Below are positions 21,774-33,831 of a DNA stretch of 64,000 nucleotides, one piece after another. Positions within the stretch are counted from its first letter, which is position 1, and each line of letters begins with the position of its first letter. The stretch is taken from NCBI GenBank assembly GCA_026413225.1, contig CM048552.1, positions 184,484,053 to 184,548,052 on the forward strand. Direction: 5' to 3'. The notes beneath the pieces were generated by a model, which saw only the letters and a list, made by a program, of their open reading frames with translations, was not told where the DNA came from and did not search any database. This DNA is from Otis tarda. Its lineage: Eukaryota > Chordata > Aves > Otidiformes > Otididae. The position numbers were made by a program, and so were the translations under genes.

Positions 21774-24700
21774 CCCACATGCCTCAACATCTGCTTCTCT
21801 GAGGATTTTGAAGTCATTACAGAGGAAGCTCATTTCTAGTGCCTAGTTTTACTAGTTGGCAGTGAAATTCCACAGTATCTGTTGTATAATGGTTGCAGTC
21901 GGCCTGGAGAGAAGAGCTAACAGCACGGGACGGGAACGCGGTGGGTCTGGGAGGCACAGCTCTGGGAGTAATCACTGGCAATCATCCCTGTTTGCATGCA
22001 CTTATTTGGAGTTACAAAGCCACTTCTTCCCCTCTTCTGACACGTTCTCTTGCTTGCTGTTCTTGGAAATATCTTTTATATAAAACAATAAGTGCAGCCC
22101 CACAGAGCAGGACCAGCTCTAGACATGGGCAAAGCGGGCAGATACCCGTGGGGGAGGGCTGTCCTGAGGTAGGGAGGAGGGAAGGGACTGGCTCAAGGTC
22201 TGTGAGCCTGCTCTCCACTTTGCCTGTGCCAGAGCCCTGGGAAACCAGAGAGACCACTGCTGATGCTGCTGAAGGAGAGGCTGGGGTGTAGCCATGAGGA
22301 GGGGCACAGCCTCCCCTGGCAGCAGGAGTTGTTCTGCTCAGCTCTTGTGTCCTATGGGCAGATGTAGCAACCTCAGCTCGCCATCCAGACTCCTCCTTAT
22401 TGTTTTTTTTTCCCCTTGCCATGGCACAAGCCACTGCTTTCAGCCTCGGCCTGGCCTTTCTCCCTAATCCTTGGGGTAGCGACATTGAATTTTGCATGTA
22501 GCGCTGTGTGGCTTAACCTAAATTACAGGGCCAAATTCAGCTTTGATGAATGAGCGCTTTGCTCCCTACATCATTCCTCTGCAGCATTTCTCCCTGAGGC
22601 CAGAGGAGCTACACCAGTCCAGCCAGGGGCATGTTCAATGCACTGAAGTTCATTCATTAGAAGTTTGTTCTTCATCCTTGCCGGTTCAAAGGCAGGGGGA
22701 CAGGGGAGCGCTTGGGTCCGCACAAACGATTTGCTGTTGCCTGGCTGACAGCAGAAACAGCACAGAGCAGAAAGCTTCCCATGGGATCAGCCGTGCATTC
22801 AGCTCTCCTGGCTTTTAGGACGGCAAAAGCATCGTTACGGGCAGCGGGACTTTCACAAAGCACAGAGAGGGTGCCCCAGCGAGGACGTGACTTCTTCTCC
22901 ATGGGCACCCCAAGCAAGGGTTTGTCAATATTGCTGGGGGCAGAGCAAACCAATCCATTGCATTTGCACTGGATTTGTTTTGCAAATGTGGTTTTGAACA
23001 TGCTACCAATAAATGGCCCTTTTCTGGCTTTTCTCCAGCGCCTGGGACACATCCCGTTCCCCAAGCAGGCCACGAATGGAGAGTTACATGGAAAGCATTG
23101 GCACCATGAATAGCCACAGCACAAATTCCTCGTGTCAGGTCTTCTGTAACTTATGTCCCCTTCGTGCCAAATGGCACCAGGAGCTGCTTTTCTTCTGAGG
23201 GGAGATTTCAAATGCAAGACATGCACTTTGGTGTGCAAATGTGGTATTTACAAACTTTCCATATCTAATGTTTTAGTTAATATTTAATAATGGTCATTAA
23301 CTATAATAATTGTTGTGAAGATGTTTTAATCTTTTCTATTAGTGCTTCACTTTAAAGGTACCTACCCACTCCGATATGACTAACTTTTCATGTCTGATTT
23401 TTTTAGTAAGCAGCTTCGGAGGAGCGAGAAAGCGGTGAGCACAGATGTTTATACTAGTGGCCTTATTTTGTGTGTTTTAACATACGAGATAGATAGACAT
23501 CCACTGTGTGGGCTGGGTAACAGGTGATATACGTTCAAGTAAATATATACACACTGAAAAGGAATGTGGAAACACTTCCAGGGTTTATTTAACACGGTAC
23601 AGAGCTATGAGGTTACTACCCATCCAGAAAAACTAGAGAAACTAGCTCTGATCCTTTAGAAAAGAGCAGACGAAGGGGGCTTTGAGTGTTTTAGAAAATA
23701 ACGAGAAGAAGCGAGGGCTCTCAATAACTTATTGCCTTCAAATGTTGCTGCTAAGCTGCACGAGTTGGGATCCAGTTTCATTTTGAATAGTGCCTTTCAT
23801 GCAAATCACATCTCTGTATGCTTCAAGGCTCTAATTAGAGTGTTATGACCAAGGGAAAAAAGGCAAATCGGAGATATGAGCAAGTGTGGTTTTAGATAAG
23901 CTTTGAGTAAGATGGGAGAGGCAGTGAAGCGGAGAGCTCATGTCATCTCCCAGTAGGGGTCAAGAATTTAAGCTCAGCGTACGCAGGATGGGTGGGCCCA
24001 GAAGGAATGCCAGATGATTTAAAATAGCAGAAGGAGCTAATGTACAGGCTGAGCTGCCATGGGGGAGAACACAAGCAGCTGGTAGAACAAGATTTGTTAC
24101 CGTCTTTTGTTCAAATGCCTTACAAAAGGCAGAGAAAAATACTCGAAGGCGAATGCAGAGGGGACAATTTTGTGCAGACTTCTTAACTCAGTCGTTAGAT
24201 GGGACGTCTTCTGGAGCATGCTACCCTATGATTAGTCCTTGAATTAATTAGAAAAATAACAAGTGGTCCATCCTCCCTGTGGTCAGTGCTCTGAACCTCA
24301 TTAGCACCAGCGCACAGCCCATTTGCGAAGGACTTGCAACATCAAACCCTCCAAAGGCTTTTTGGTGAGCAGGATGAGAGCTGGGAGCTTTTAGCAAGCG
24401 CAAGAGCTAAAAGCGTCCCAGGGGATAAATACACATGAGAGGATCGGACAGTGAGGCATACAGGAAGAACTTCATGGACCGTCTAGGCGAATTGAGAATA
24501 CCAATGAATTTTTGCAAGCTTGCTTTTTCTATTACACTGGAGAGCGTTGGCGTTGCTTTGAACTGCTTGGTGCTCGTGTTCTCGGGATGTGTTGTTTTCC
24601 AAGGGCCAACAAGAGAGAACTTGCAAACTGCTGATAGCCAGGCAAAAAAAGCATGCAGTAACATTTGGCTTTGCAGCTTACTTTCTTGTGAAGGTGGTTT

Positions 24701-26359
24701 GGGGTTATGTTTTCCCCCTGAATTTTCACACATAACTACATTAGTATAATCTGAGTCATGTCTGCATATTTACAAAGAAACAGATCCCCAAGGAATTTAC
24801 GGATTTGTCATCCCAGCGCTGAATCTCTGAGAACGATCCTTCCAGACCATAATGAGATAGAGTGTTTGCTCATAGAAACAAAGCCCGTCCTTGGACGCCT
24901 GACCAACTTTTCCAAAGGCGTGAATAAGAGTCATGTGTACGTATCCCTTCTGCCAGGACTTGATGGGCAGCAGTGAGGGCTGGGATCGAGTGTGAGGGCA
25001 TCACTACAAACACTCTAGCATGAGCTCACAACCAGTAACCTGGGAAAAACAGGCTAAACTCTCTGATGGGCAGTCATTCTCATGGCGTTCTCAAGTGAGA
25101 GTCAGACCCATAACAGGAAATACACTCATTAAAGGGAAAAAAAGGAAATTTGAATGAGGTAGGTAAACAGTATCACAGTAACGAATGTCTAAACTGTAAC
25201 ACTTTCACTTTCTCTTGCTTTGGAATATAACCGCTTGGCAGCTTTCCCGCTCCTCCGTAACCTTCACTGGTGGTTTCAGAGTTAGTCTTGCAGGAGAGCA
25301 AGGACTTATGCAGCTGTGAGTCCGTGCTCTGCCCTATGCCTTTTGCTGCTGGCTGCTCCTGCAAATGTGTTACGGTATCTGACCTTTGCAGCTCAGATGT
25401 GGAAAGCTGTGGGATTAAGTTGGGGGAGCCCCTCATCCCAGGCTCTCTCTAAAATATCTAGTTGGCCCGTGCTTGCACACATTACTGCAATTGCTAACTT
25501 TTCTGCATACAACGCATGTGCAAAATGAAGATGTTGCAGGCCTGGGCTTCTCGTTTCACCTGGTAGCAATGGAACCCTCCATGGTTTGGCCCCTTTGGCC
25601 TGTGGGAGTTCCTGCCGGCTCCAGGGGGATGCACGGGGAGAGTGCTTTCGCTGGGGTCTCATCCATCAGGTTTGCATGTATCTTCGCTGTCTAAAGAGAA
25701 GCTTTTTAAAATGGGGATTCATTTGGCTTCCTGTAGCATGTGCACTGCATCTCCACCTGACTGCAGACATTTGCTAAGGACATAGGACCTAGCCAACTAG
25801 TTAAATCAGTTGAGTTATGTGCTTCCAGAAATGTCTAATCCTAGAAGAAAGCGAAAGGATCCTGGAACCAGGTACCTTTGGAGTACATAATTCATGGGAT
25901 TTATTTTTTTTCCACTAATTGTAGGCAATTAATGATCAGATCACACCTTGAAGTGGGATGGCTGGTAGACTGTTTTTTTCTCTTGATGTACCTGCTGGGA
26001 GTATCAGTCATGTAAATGCCAGCCATTCCTGGAATCTGGCAGAATTATCACTTCCAACGCTACCTTTTGGAAACCATTCCTGTGCGTGAAGCATTTCCTC
26101 TTAGTGTCATGAGAGAAACAAGAAGCCACACATCTGTGGACATAGCCCTGTATGCAGGCAGAATGAAAAAAAAAAAAACACATGCTCAGTTGTGGCAACT
26201 GAGGTGAGCATTGTTCTGAGAAAGCAGCATTTCTTCTTGGGGTGTTTGTACACGTTGTCTTTAATTTTTGTCTGATGTCAGTGTTCAGCTGAAATTCTCT
26301 GTGTTACTTCAGCTGACATGCTTTATATTATCTCAAGTCATTCTGTCAGGTTCCTTCAT
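21774..26359. other. Unannotated sequence with one candidate microexon
   Basis: A G-rich patch lies at about 22145-22190. A 188-codon minus-strand frame at 22672-23238 overlaps a 133-codon plus-strand frame, and neither is recognisable. Other than the microexon candidate at 23407, nothing is assigned. Confidence 0.5.
23377..23440 (+). other. Candidate 28-nt microexon with branch point
   Basis: In order: a near-ideal branch-point sequence TGACTAAC (23377-23384, branch A at 23383), a T-rich tract and acceptor TTTTTTTAG ending at 23406 (23 nt from the branch A), a 28-nt purine-rich segment (23407-23434), and the donor GTGAGC (23435-23440). The segment holds three CpG dinucleotides in a CpG-poor neighbourhood. 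Two of three frames are open. The frame entering with one base would encode KQLRRSEKA, which I cannot assign. At 28 nt it is not a multiple of three, so skipping it would shift a reading frame. The upstream 100 bases are AT-rich with several TAAT-type motifs. Confidence 0.3.
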
Positions 26360-26490
26360 ATTTACCATCACTCTCACCTGAGCCTTTCCATCTTTCAGCC
26401 TCATCCGCTCCTCAAATCTTTTTATTGCTCTTTCTGTACTCCTTCAGACTATTTTGACCTCATATGTGAAGTGCCTCACAGGTTTTTCTA
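26360..26490 (-). mobile_element. Possible ancient CR1 fragment
   Basis: The plus-strand stretch cctcaaatctttttattgct, then ctttctgtactccttcagac and tgacctcatatgtgaagtg, resembles the reverse complement of an old CR1/L3 ORF2 region (consensus 'aatcatttttgttgctctcctctggactttctcc'). The match is weak and short. Confidence 0.4.
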
Positions 26491-26583
26491 GTTTCAATTA
26501 ACCTGGGCAAATTAATGTCTCCAGCATATTTGCTCTTCTCTTCCCCTCCTCCTGCTCTGCCCACTGGGACATCGGTAGCTGTG

Positions 26584-27174
26584 TGTCATGGTTTAACCCC
26601 AGCCAGCAGCCAAGCCCCACACAGCCACTCGCTCACTCTCCCCCGTGAGATGGGAGAGAGAATAAAAAGGGTAAAAGTGAGAAAACTTGTGGGCTGAGGT
26701 AAAGAGTTTAATTGATAAAGCAGAGCTGTCTGCCCAAGCAAAGCAAAATGAGGAATTAATTCACTACGTTCATTCCCATCGGCAGGCAGATGTTCAGCCA
26801 TCTCCAGGACAGCAGGGCTCCATCACAATGTAACAGTTACTTGGGAAGACAAACGCCATGACTCTGAACGTCCCCTGCTTCCTTCTTCTTCTCCCAGCTT
26901 TATATATGCTGAGTATGATGCCATATGGTATGGGATATCCCTTTGGTCATCTGGGGTCAGCAATCCTGGCTGTGTCCCCTCCTAACTTTCTGTGTACCCT
27001 CAGCTGGTTGGGTGGTGTCAGAAGCAGAAAAGGCCTTGACTCTGTGTAAGCACGGCTCAGCAGTAACTAAAACATCCCAGTGTTTTCAACACTGCTTTCC
27101 GCACAAATCCAAAACATAACCCCGTGCTAGCTACTATGAAGAAAATTAACTCTGTCCCAGCCAAAACCAGCACA
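26584..27174 (-). mobile_element. Solo LTR of an avian endogenous retrovirus
   Basis: This 591-base element is bounded by TG and CA. It begins TGTCATGGTTTAACCCCAGC and ends ccagccaaaaccagcaca, the reverse-complemented ends of a very common avian LTR family. Internal landmarks also fit, such as ccatatggtatgggatatcc and ggctgtgtcccctcctaact. The flanks CTGTG (26579-26583) and CTATG (27175-27179) may be a 5-bp target duplication with one change, the size used by ERVL-like elements. No gag, pol or env is recognised on either side, so it is best read as a solo LTR left by recombination. Confidence 0.85.
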
Positions 27175-27435
27175 CTATGTGCTGTCTTTGCCATATTGCA
27201 AGTGAACTCTTGCTTTTCACTCTTGTCGGTAATTTTTATCCATGCTGAATTTTACCCACATGCCTGTTCAGTATTCTGAGGAGCATCTTTAAAATGCTAC
27301 TGAGAATGTAAATCTGTTTTTTAATCGGTTCTGCTGTTTACTGCAGATGAGCTACTAGGTGATGGGAGAGGCACAGCCTGTCTTTGCAGGAGCCATGCTG
27401 CTCTACTGCTGTCCTGCTCTATTCGCCAGGTTGTT

Positions 27436-27657
27436 TTAAAGTAGCGTTTCAGTTATCAGTTCAGCCAGGGCTTCCTGTTCCTGATTCAAGGCTTCCTGGT
27501 CCACACCTTTTATTTTCAAGACTGGTACAATCACTGTACTTTGGAGGGTCTTAGCAGTCCAGAGAAAAATATCCCAAATTCCTTTAGGAGTTAGGGGGGA
27601 TGTTTTTACTGGCAACTCAGTCTCGTATTGGTTCCAGTCCTTGGTTGTGTGATACAC
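27436..27657 (-). other. Unassigned open frame near the LTR
   Basis: This minus-strand frame stays open back to a stop near 27713 and ends in TAA at about 27436. It has no ATG near its start; the 73-codon version begins at GTG. The predicted peptide is not low-complexity: a mixed part with two tryptophans (GIWDIFLWTAKTLQ) is followed by a Glu/Gln-rich helix-like end. It lies 261 bases from the LTR on the same strand as that element. A decayed retroelement coding remnant is possible, but I do not recognise it. Confidence 0.15.
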
Positions 27658-28125
27658 GGTGCAGGAAGGAGGAAAGAAAAGAGTAATGAGCCTCAGAATT
27701 GTTCAGGCTTTCAGACTGGGAAATAGTATCAGAGGACCTATCTCAAAGGGGACCAACAAGGACGCTGGCCAACACAGAGGTGAGGACTGACAAATGTCAC
27801 CAGGCTTTGCTGGAAAGGTTGACCACATTTGCTTCACCCAAAGCGTTCCATCTGCCACGGTCAATGACAAACTCTTACCAGTTCCTCTTGTGTTGCATCT
27901 TTCAGCTTACCAGTTTTCTCTGTTCCTCCTGACAAATTTACACATACTGAACTGTACCTGCAATGCTGGGGAGCCCATGGCTGGAAAAACCATGCATCGT
28001 GACTTCTCGATGGATGCACACAAAGGAAAGAACTTCAGGGAGGGAAGGGACTCTTCAGTGTGGTTTGTGGTTATGTACATAGGGACAAGGGGCACAAGCA
28101 AGAACATCTGTGCGGTAGCTGGGTT

Positions 28126-28189
28126 TTCCCAACAAGAGACTCTCACACAGGATGGTGTTCCCAACAAGAGACTCTCACACAGGATGGTG
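28126..28189. repeat. Perfect 32-bp tandem duplication
   Basis: Two identical 32-base units, each beginning ttcccaacaagagactctca and ending ggatggtg, lie head to tail. Identity between the copies indicates a recent slippage or unequal-exchange event, which may be polymorphic. Confidence 0.95.
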
Positions 28190-29254
28190 TGCCCTGCGAA
28201 ACACTCTAAGACAGGGCACATTTTCACAGAACACAGCAGAAGCTATCCAAGGGTGTTTCCTGCTCTAACTTTATAATTTCTGTTAATATAAAAACAGAGT
28301 CCAAGCCACTGAGCATTGAAACAGTCCCTTCACTCTGCGATTGCCTGTGAGAGTATGCAGGCAGCGTGATTGCCCTTGCGCTGGGATAATGACAGGATTT
28401 AGCCCTTTTTTGTAAGCTCTCATTAAAACCTAGCCCCATGTACCCATCCTGGTTACATGGTTGTTATAATATGGGATTGTATTTTTTCTCGTTATGAAAG
28501 AAATGAGTTTTCCTCTGTCTTGTGGACAATCTGTTTCTAAGAGATAGATGCAGAGGACTGGTCCAATGCATGCAAACTCCTTGTTGATGTACTATTCAAA
28601 GATTTTGGCTTTACTGCATCTCGATAAATAACTAAAATGTTCCATCAGTCCAGTAGCATGGGGAGTGAGAACAATGTATGACTGGATAATTAAATGTCTT
28701 GTCTTTAAACAAGTCATAAAATAATTTTCAATAGAGGCTGCTAAACCAAGCGCCCTTGCCCATCTGACATGCTTTCAGGGCTGCGTTCGGTATTCTGTGA
28801 CAAGTGATTGTGTGGGGATTTTGCTGGATGTGAACACTGAAAAAAAAAAAATCTTTGTTTATTCTGCTGTTCTGGCTTACTCATCCCAGATATGACTTTT
28901 CGAGTCCTGCTGAGAGCCTTAGAGACCATGGGTAACCCCGTTCGGCTCTGCCATGGGTCAGCACAAGGAAGAAACAACACACAGGCAGCTCTGCATAGGC
29001 ACAGCTGCATCCTCATCCCGTCTCCCATAGGACATGGAGAGGAGCAATCCTCCTTTAGGGAAAAAGGTGCTGTACGGCACGCAGAAGCATCTCTTGGCCT
29101 GGCTTCACGGTAGAGATTCCCCGCTGGGCAATGCTGAATTGCCCAAGAACAGCCTCCAGGGCCAAAGGCGAGACACTGGATCTTGAGAATGAACTAAAAA
29201 TCAAAACTCTTCTTCAATTGGCCATTTACATTATGACCTACATGCTATCAAGCA

Positions 29255-29340
29255 TTTTATTTTATTTTATTTTATTTTATTTTATTTTATTTTATTTTAT
29301 TTTATTTTATTTTTTTTTATTTCCATTTATTTTATTTTAT
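29255..29340. repeat. (TTTTA)n microsatellite
   Basis: About thirteen TTTTA units are interrupted near 29311-29326 by a longer T run and TTTCC, then resume. The repetitive plus-strand reading frame through it is an artefact. It is likely length-variable. Confidence 0.97.
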
Positions 29341-30138
29341 AAATGTTGTGCAACAAAATTGGTCAAACCAGTAGCTAAAATATTTAACCTCAATAAAGTA
29401 AACAGGATACAGAAGGAAGAGAAAACAGTTGACCATAGAGGACAGTGTCTTACTAATCTACTATAACTGCACATCGCAACAAATACAAGCAGATGTACCA
29501 TCTTGGCTTGGATATTTGTGAATGAACAGCATAAAAAAACCCCATAGAAGGGTTAAATAGTGAGGTAACAAAAATTGCTAATTATGCTTTACTTCCAGAT
29601 GAGTGAAGGCTGTTGGGAATTATGCAGGGACTTAACAACTGATAGTCACCAGAGCAGCACAGTGCTACATGGAGTCCCCAGATGCCAAATGCAGCCTGAT
29701 GTGTGCTGAGAGGAATGCTACAAATACTCAGGCGTACCTCAAACAGGGTCTGACACAGATCAAAACCAGTCTGAAAACAAAAGAAAAAGGACTCTCCTAT
29801 TTTTCTTCATGCTGCCCCAAAGATTCTCCTCAGCCACAGAGCTACCTCCTGCAAACTGCTCCTGAAAATGCCTTTTGATTAATACTCTTTTTTTTTCAAA
29901 GGCAGCAGAGAATAGCCTGCTCATACTGCTTTCCTTTGTGGTCCTGTGTCTGACTTTGCTTGTTTTATACCTTGAGCTTGGTGGGTTTGCTCTGTCTGCC
30001 TGCAAAACCTGACTGTATGCAGTCCTGCCCTGTTGGCCATGACTCCTGGCCAGCACAGTGATATGAATAAAGTTGCATGAAATTGAAGCACAAAAACTTG
30101 AAAAGGGATTTGAATTTTTTTTTTTTAAGTGTAATGTG

Positions 30139-30277
30139 GAATCACAGAATCATAGAATAGTTTAGGTTGGAAGGGACTTTTAAAGGTCATCTAGTCAAAC
30201 CCCCCTGCAAGGAGCAGGGACAACAACTAGAACAGGTTGCTGAGAGCCCCGTCCAACCTGGCCTTGAATGTTTCCAG
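30139..30277 (-). mobile_element. CR1 LINE, 3' tail fragment
   Basis: A reverse-oriented CR1 copy with tail units (atcacagaatcatagaat), the ttttaaaggtcatctagtc block, tgcaaggagcaggg and cctggccttgaatgtttcc. It has a small internal deletion relative to the sister copies, after cagggacaacaac. It is truncated within the ORF2 end. Confidence 0.93.
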
Positions 30278-30769
30278 AATGTAGAACGTAGAATTAACTG
30301 ACCACCTTGGACCACCATGCCATAAGAAATCATTGAGATAGATGGCCATCAATAAGGATGAAGGATTTAGAAATGAGAATCCAATATCCTTTCTTTCTTA
30401 AAAAATAACTTTTTATCTAATTTTTCCAATATCACAAACCAGTCGTGAAGGGAAAGATAAGGGAATGTGCCCTGAAATATTACTCTCTAATTGTTCCTTT
30501 AAATGTTTCTTGCATTTGCCTTTGAAATATTTTTCTCTGAGTACACTCTGAAACTGGACAGGAGGGTAGATGGATCCTGGCTGTACATGAGATAAGGATT
30601 CCTCTTATTCCCAGCAAAAACTGTTTCGCTTCATTCACGAGTTACACCAGAGACTTTATGATCTCCCTAAATTCCAAATTATTGAGCTGTTTTCCAGCTA
30701 TTTGGGTCTGTTACACAACAGCGTTCCCAGGGAAATCCCAGGTTCAGAGCAGAACCACACCTGGAGCTG

Positions 30770-31270
30770 TCGGGAGACCAGCAGCCGCGGCTGGGAATCT
30801 GCTCCTGAGCAACCATCTCCCTTCCAACCTCTCTGCAGCCTCGTAAGCAGAAGGGGGAAAAAAGTCTCCAGTGGGATGCTGGATGGCCAACTGACAGGCG
30901 TAATCTGGTGCACGTCGCAATCCCAGATTGAAGATCGCATGTGACCCCCGGCAGCCTCGGGCCTGTCCTGCCAGCTGCCTCTCTGGGCAGAAGTGAGAAT
31001 GTTAATAAACACCCAAATGAAAGGAAGTTGTTGGGTTGTAATTAACATATGCCATTAGTATCTGTCGCTTTGGCCGGCCGCAGCAGACAGGCTGAACCCT
31101 TACATACAAATGAGTGTCTGCCCGAACGGCGGGGAGGGGAGGGACAGATGATTTCATTGTGAGCGTCTGGTGCTGTCAGCAGCTTTAAATCACACGGGTA
31201 CTTACTAACAAAAACAGTAACAACCATTGTGTCCTGGAACAATAATATGGCTTTTAAAACCTTGTTTTAT
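30770..31270. promoter_or_regulatory. Candidate conserved enhancer-like block
   Basis: CpG is clearly denser than in the surroundings: the SacII-type palindrome AGCCGCGGCT at 30783-30792, GGCCGGCC at 31072-31079 and CGGCGGGGAGGGG near 31128. An AT-rich homeodomain-type TAATTAAC (31039-31046), a GTTAATAAACA forkhead-like motif (31000-31010) and an inverted SOX-like pair ATTGT-N8-ACAAT (31226-31243) follow. This mix is typical of developmental enhancers. No open frame here is convincing. Function is inferred. Confidence 0.3.
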
Positions 31271-33831
31271 TCAATAAACAGTTCTAAATGCTTGCTCACC
31301 CTCTTCTTTTCACCAGAGATGCTCAAATTAAAAGATATTCCAAGGGGGAAAAATAAAGGTCTGGCCCACCAAAGGTGTTTTCGGTGCCGTTCATCTACAC
31401 CTATGGTTCTTCCAGACTTCCCAGCACCGCTGCCAGCAGGACAGGTGATGGCGGCAGTCCCATGGGAATCACATCAACCTGCTTCTGAAGAACACCGTCA
31501 AGGGTTTCTGGAAGGTTGAGAATGAGCCCGGAGCCTTCCGTGCTGGCTGGAACCCTTCCACGGAAGCGATGATGGTGCTATTCCGTTCTCATTACCAGTA
31601 ATTACCTTTGTAGGGCTGTGCACCGCCTGCCTCACCAATCCCTCTCTTGCAGGGGGCTGAAGGATCAAAATGCACAGACAAGGCCATGCCCGTTGGCACT
31701 GCCAGAGACCTCCCTGTTAATTGCGGTTGCTCCCTCCTCGCTCCAAGGAGATGCGCCAGGAGCTGAAGGCTTACCAGGCTTTATCCTCTCTAAAAATAAA
31801 GCCTTTGTGAATTTGAAAAATAATAATAATTTGTAACCTCCAAATATATTGCTGGAAGTTAATTGTAATTCTTTTCTTTTTTGCAGCCATCTTAGTCCTC
31901 CTCTAGGTTTTTGAATGTTTATTTACATAAGCTATTAGTTCAAGTACGGTCGCTACCAAAACCAGTAGATCTAGGACTGCAAACGTGATTCTGCTGAATT
32001 GCTAAACTGCGGTGAAAAACAACAAAGCCAGAAACGCCTGGGCTGTGCTCCAAGACACAGGATTATATGATCACGTTCTGCATCTTGGTTCAGTCTGACA
32101 GAATATTTTCCTACTTTCTGTATTAAAAGAGCTTCAAAGGTCTCTGCAGGAGTTTCTCTTTGGAGGCATTTGAGATGGCAGATGATAATTAGATATTTCT
32201 ATAGCACAGAAATTATGTTCTCTGCATTTCCCAGTTTGCAGGCAAAGCTGTGGTCAGCAACCCTGTCTGACTCAGCCTCTCATATTCCTGCTTTTAAAAC
32301 CCCACAATTCTCCTATTTATTGACTTTTTTTTTTTTAAGAAGTCTTACTACCTCTGAAAAAAATCCTGTTCTGTTGTCCTTGCTTCCAGCTTTCTGCAGC
32401 AAAGCTGCCACTGTCTTCAGTGGAATTTGTGTCTGAGGAGGCACTGTAGGATTTGTCCTCGGTCAGCAGATCCAGCTGGATGTGGCTGGTGCTCCCCGAA
32501 ACAACTTGGGAAAAGCTGCGGAACCGTCCCCTTCAGCTGGCCCTGCTCCAGAGGAAAAGCTGAAGGCCAGATGGATGAAGGAGCTGGCAAAGGAGTTGTT
32601 TGGTTTAATGGTTTTCCCAAACTTTGTAATAAAATCCTTAGAGGCAGTTGTGGCGATACATCCTCCCTTGCATGTAGAGATGGACCAGCTGGCTTGGATG
32701 CACTCAGTATCACTGAGAACAGCAGGGCTGCAAAGCAGGGCTGCAAAGTTGGGGGCCTGGTTTTCCAGCCTCTACACCTCCTATCTTATCCCTGATGTAA
32801 TTCCCCCATTTTTCTCCTGCTTTACATCACAGCCTGGGCAGGAGGCTGGTGCAGCCACTCTGCATCGTCAGGACTGTGCTATGGTTGTCCTCACCACCCT
32901 TCACCAGTCCGTGCCCTCCACTGGAAAGAAGACCCAGGCTGCCACCCTGGTGTCTCCAAGGACCCACCACCAGCTCCTGGCCCTACCTGGGACTAGACAG
33001 AAGTGGGGGGCTGCACCCCATCCCAAGGCAATCAGGGGGCTGCAGTCTGTATGACCAGGCTTGCTATGGTGCTACTGCACGACTGCACTGCAAGATAGCA
33101 CTGGAAGGATGTCTTCAGAAGGGGACTTTGACAGACTGTCAGAGAAATATCCCCTGTAACGCCACATCATGAAGCTGCTGCTTCTTGCCAAAAGAATAAA
33201 TGCAACAGCATTTATTCTACCTTCAGGATAAGAAAAAGAAAAAGGGGGTAGTCTTGTACTGTGGGTATTTTCCCCTGCATGAAGTCCTGCCACCTGTAAC
33301 AGATTTCCCAGGGAGAAAATTCAGCTGTTTTAAACCAAGTTCCCAGATAAAGACACAAATCTGAGGAAGCTTTGTGGAAGCTTGTTTCATTGGTTTTATC
33401 CACAAAAGCTGTTTTCTGGATGTTGTGAATGTTCTTTAACCTTTTGATGATGCTACCCTAGATATTTTGACTCAGGAAGCTGTTCCACCCAAACGTGGTT
33501 GTTCAGCTATTCGAAGTTCAAAGGCACAAGAAGAAAAGGTTGCCAGTGAAAAACTTCATTAGGAAGTAGATTTAATCTCAAAATATGTATATTCATCATT
33601 GCTTAATGTATTTAGTGCAGTGCCCACGGCAACCCATTACATGAGGTAGGGATACAGCTCCAGCCTTGTGCATTTTGCTCTCCATGGGTGCAACTTCCAT
33701 CAGTCTGAGCCAGAGCTGCCGCTGTCCTGCCATCCATAGACATCCCCATGCTCCCACCTCCTCCATGGGCCAGCACCAATGCCTTCCTGACTCTCTGGTG
33801 TGCACGTTCAGCCCTTCCATCAGCAAGTAGA
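31271..33831. other. Unannotated sequence
   Basis: Holds a 190-codon plus-strand frame (32482-33054) with no recognisable domain and competing frames on both strands. A strong acceptor-like tract (attcttttcttttttgcag, ending near 31887) has no matching donor nearby. A 13-bp tandem duplication (gcagggctgcaaa) lies at 32722-32747. Confidence 0.5.

Larger units (their letters stand above)
27175..30138. other. Unannotated sequence beside the LTR
   Basis: Contains an unassigned minus-strand frame (27436-27657), a 32-bp tandem duplication and a (TTTTA)n microsatellite, all listed separately. Nothing else is recognised, and no retroviral polypurine tract or primer-binding site is evident next to the LTR. 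Confidence 0.5.

Noticed and set aside
22672..23238. 188-codon minus-strand frame overlapping a 133-codon plus-strand frame
   Set aside because: Two opposing frames in the same GC-rich patch with no domain. Neither is supported.
29131..29466. Open frame with repeated FYFIL residues
   Set aside because: Produced by translation of the (TTTTA)n microsatellite.
32482..33054. 190-codon plus-strand open frame
   Set aside because: No known motif. Tandem duplication inside it and competing open frames on both strands point to a chance frame.
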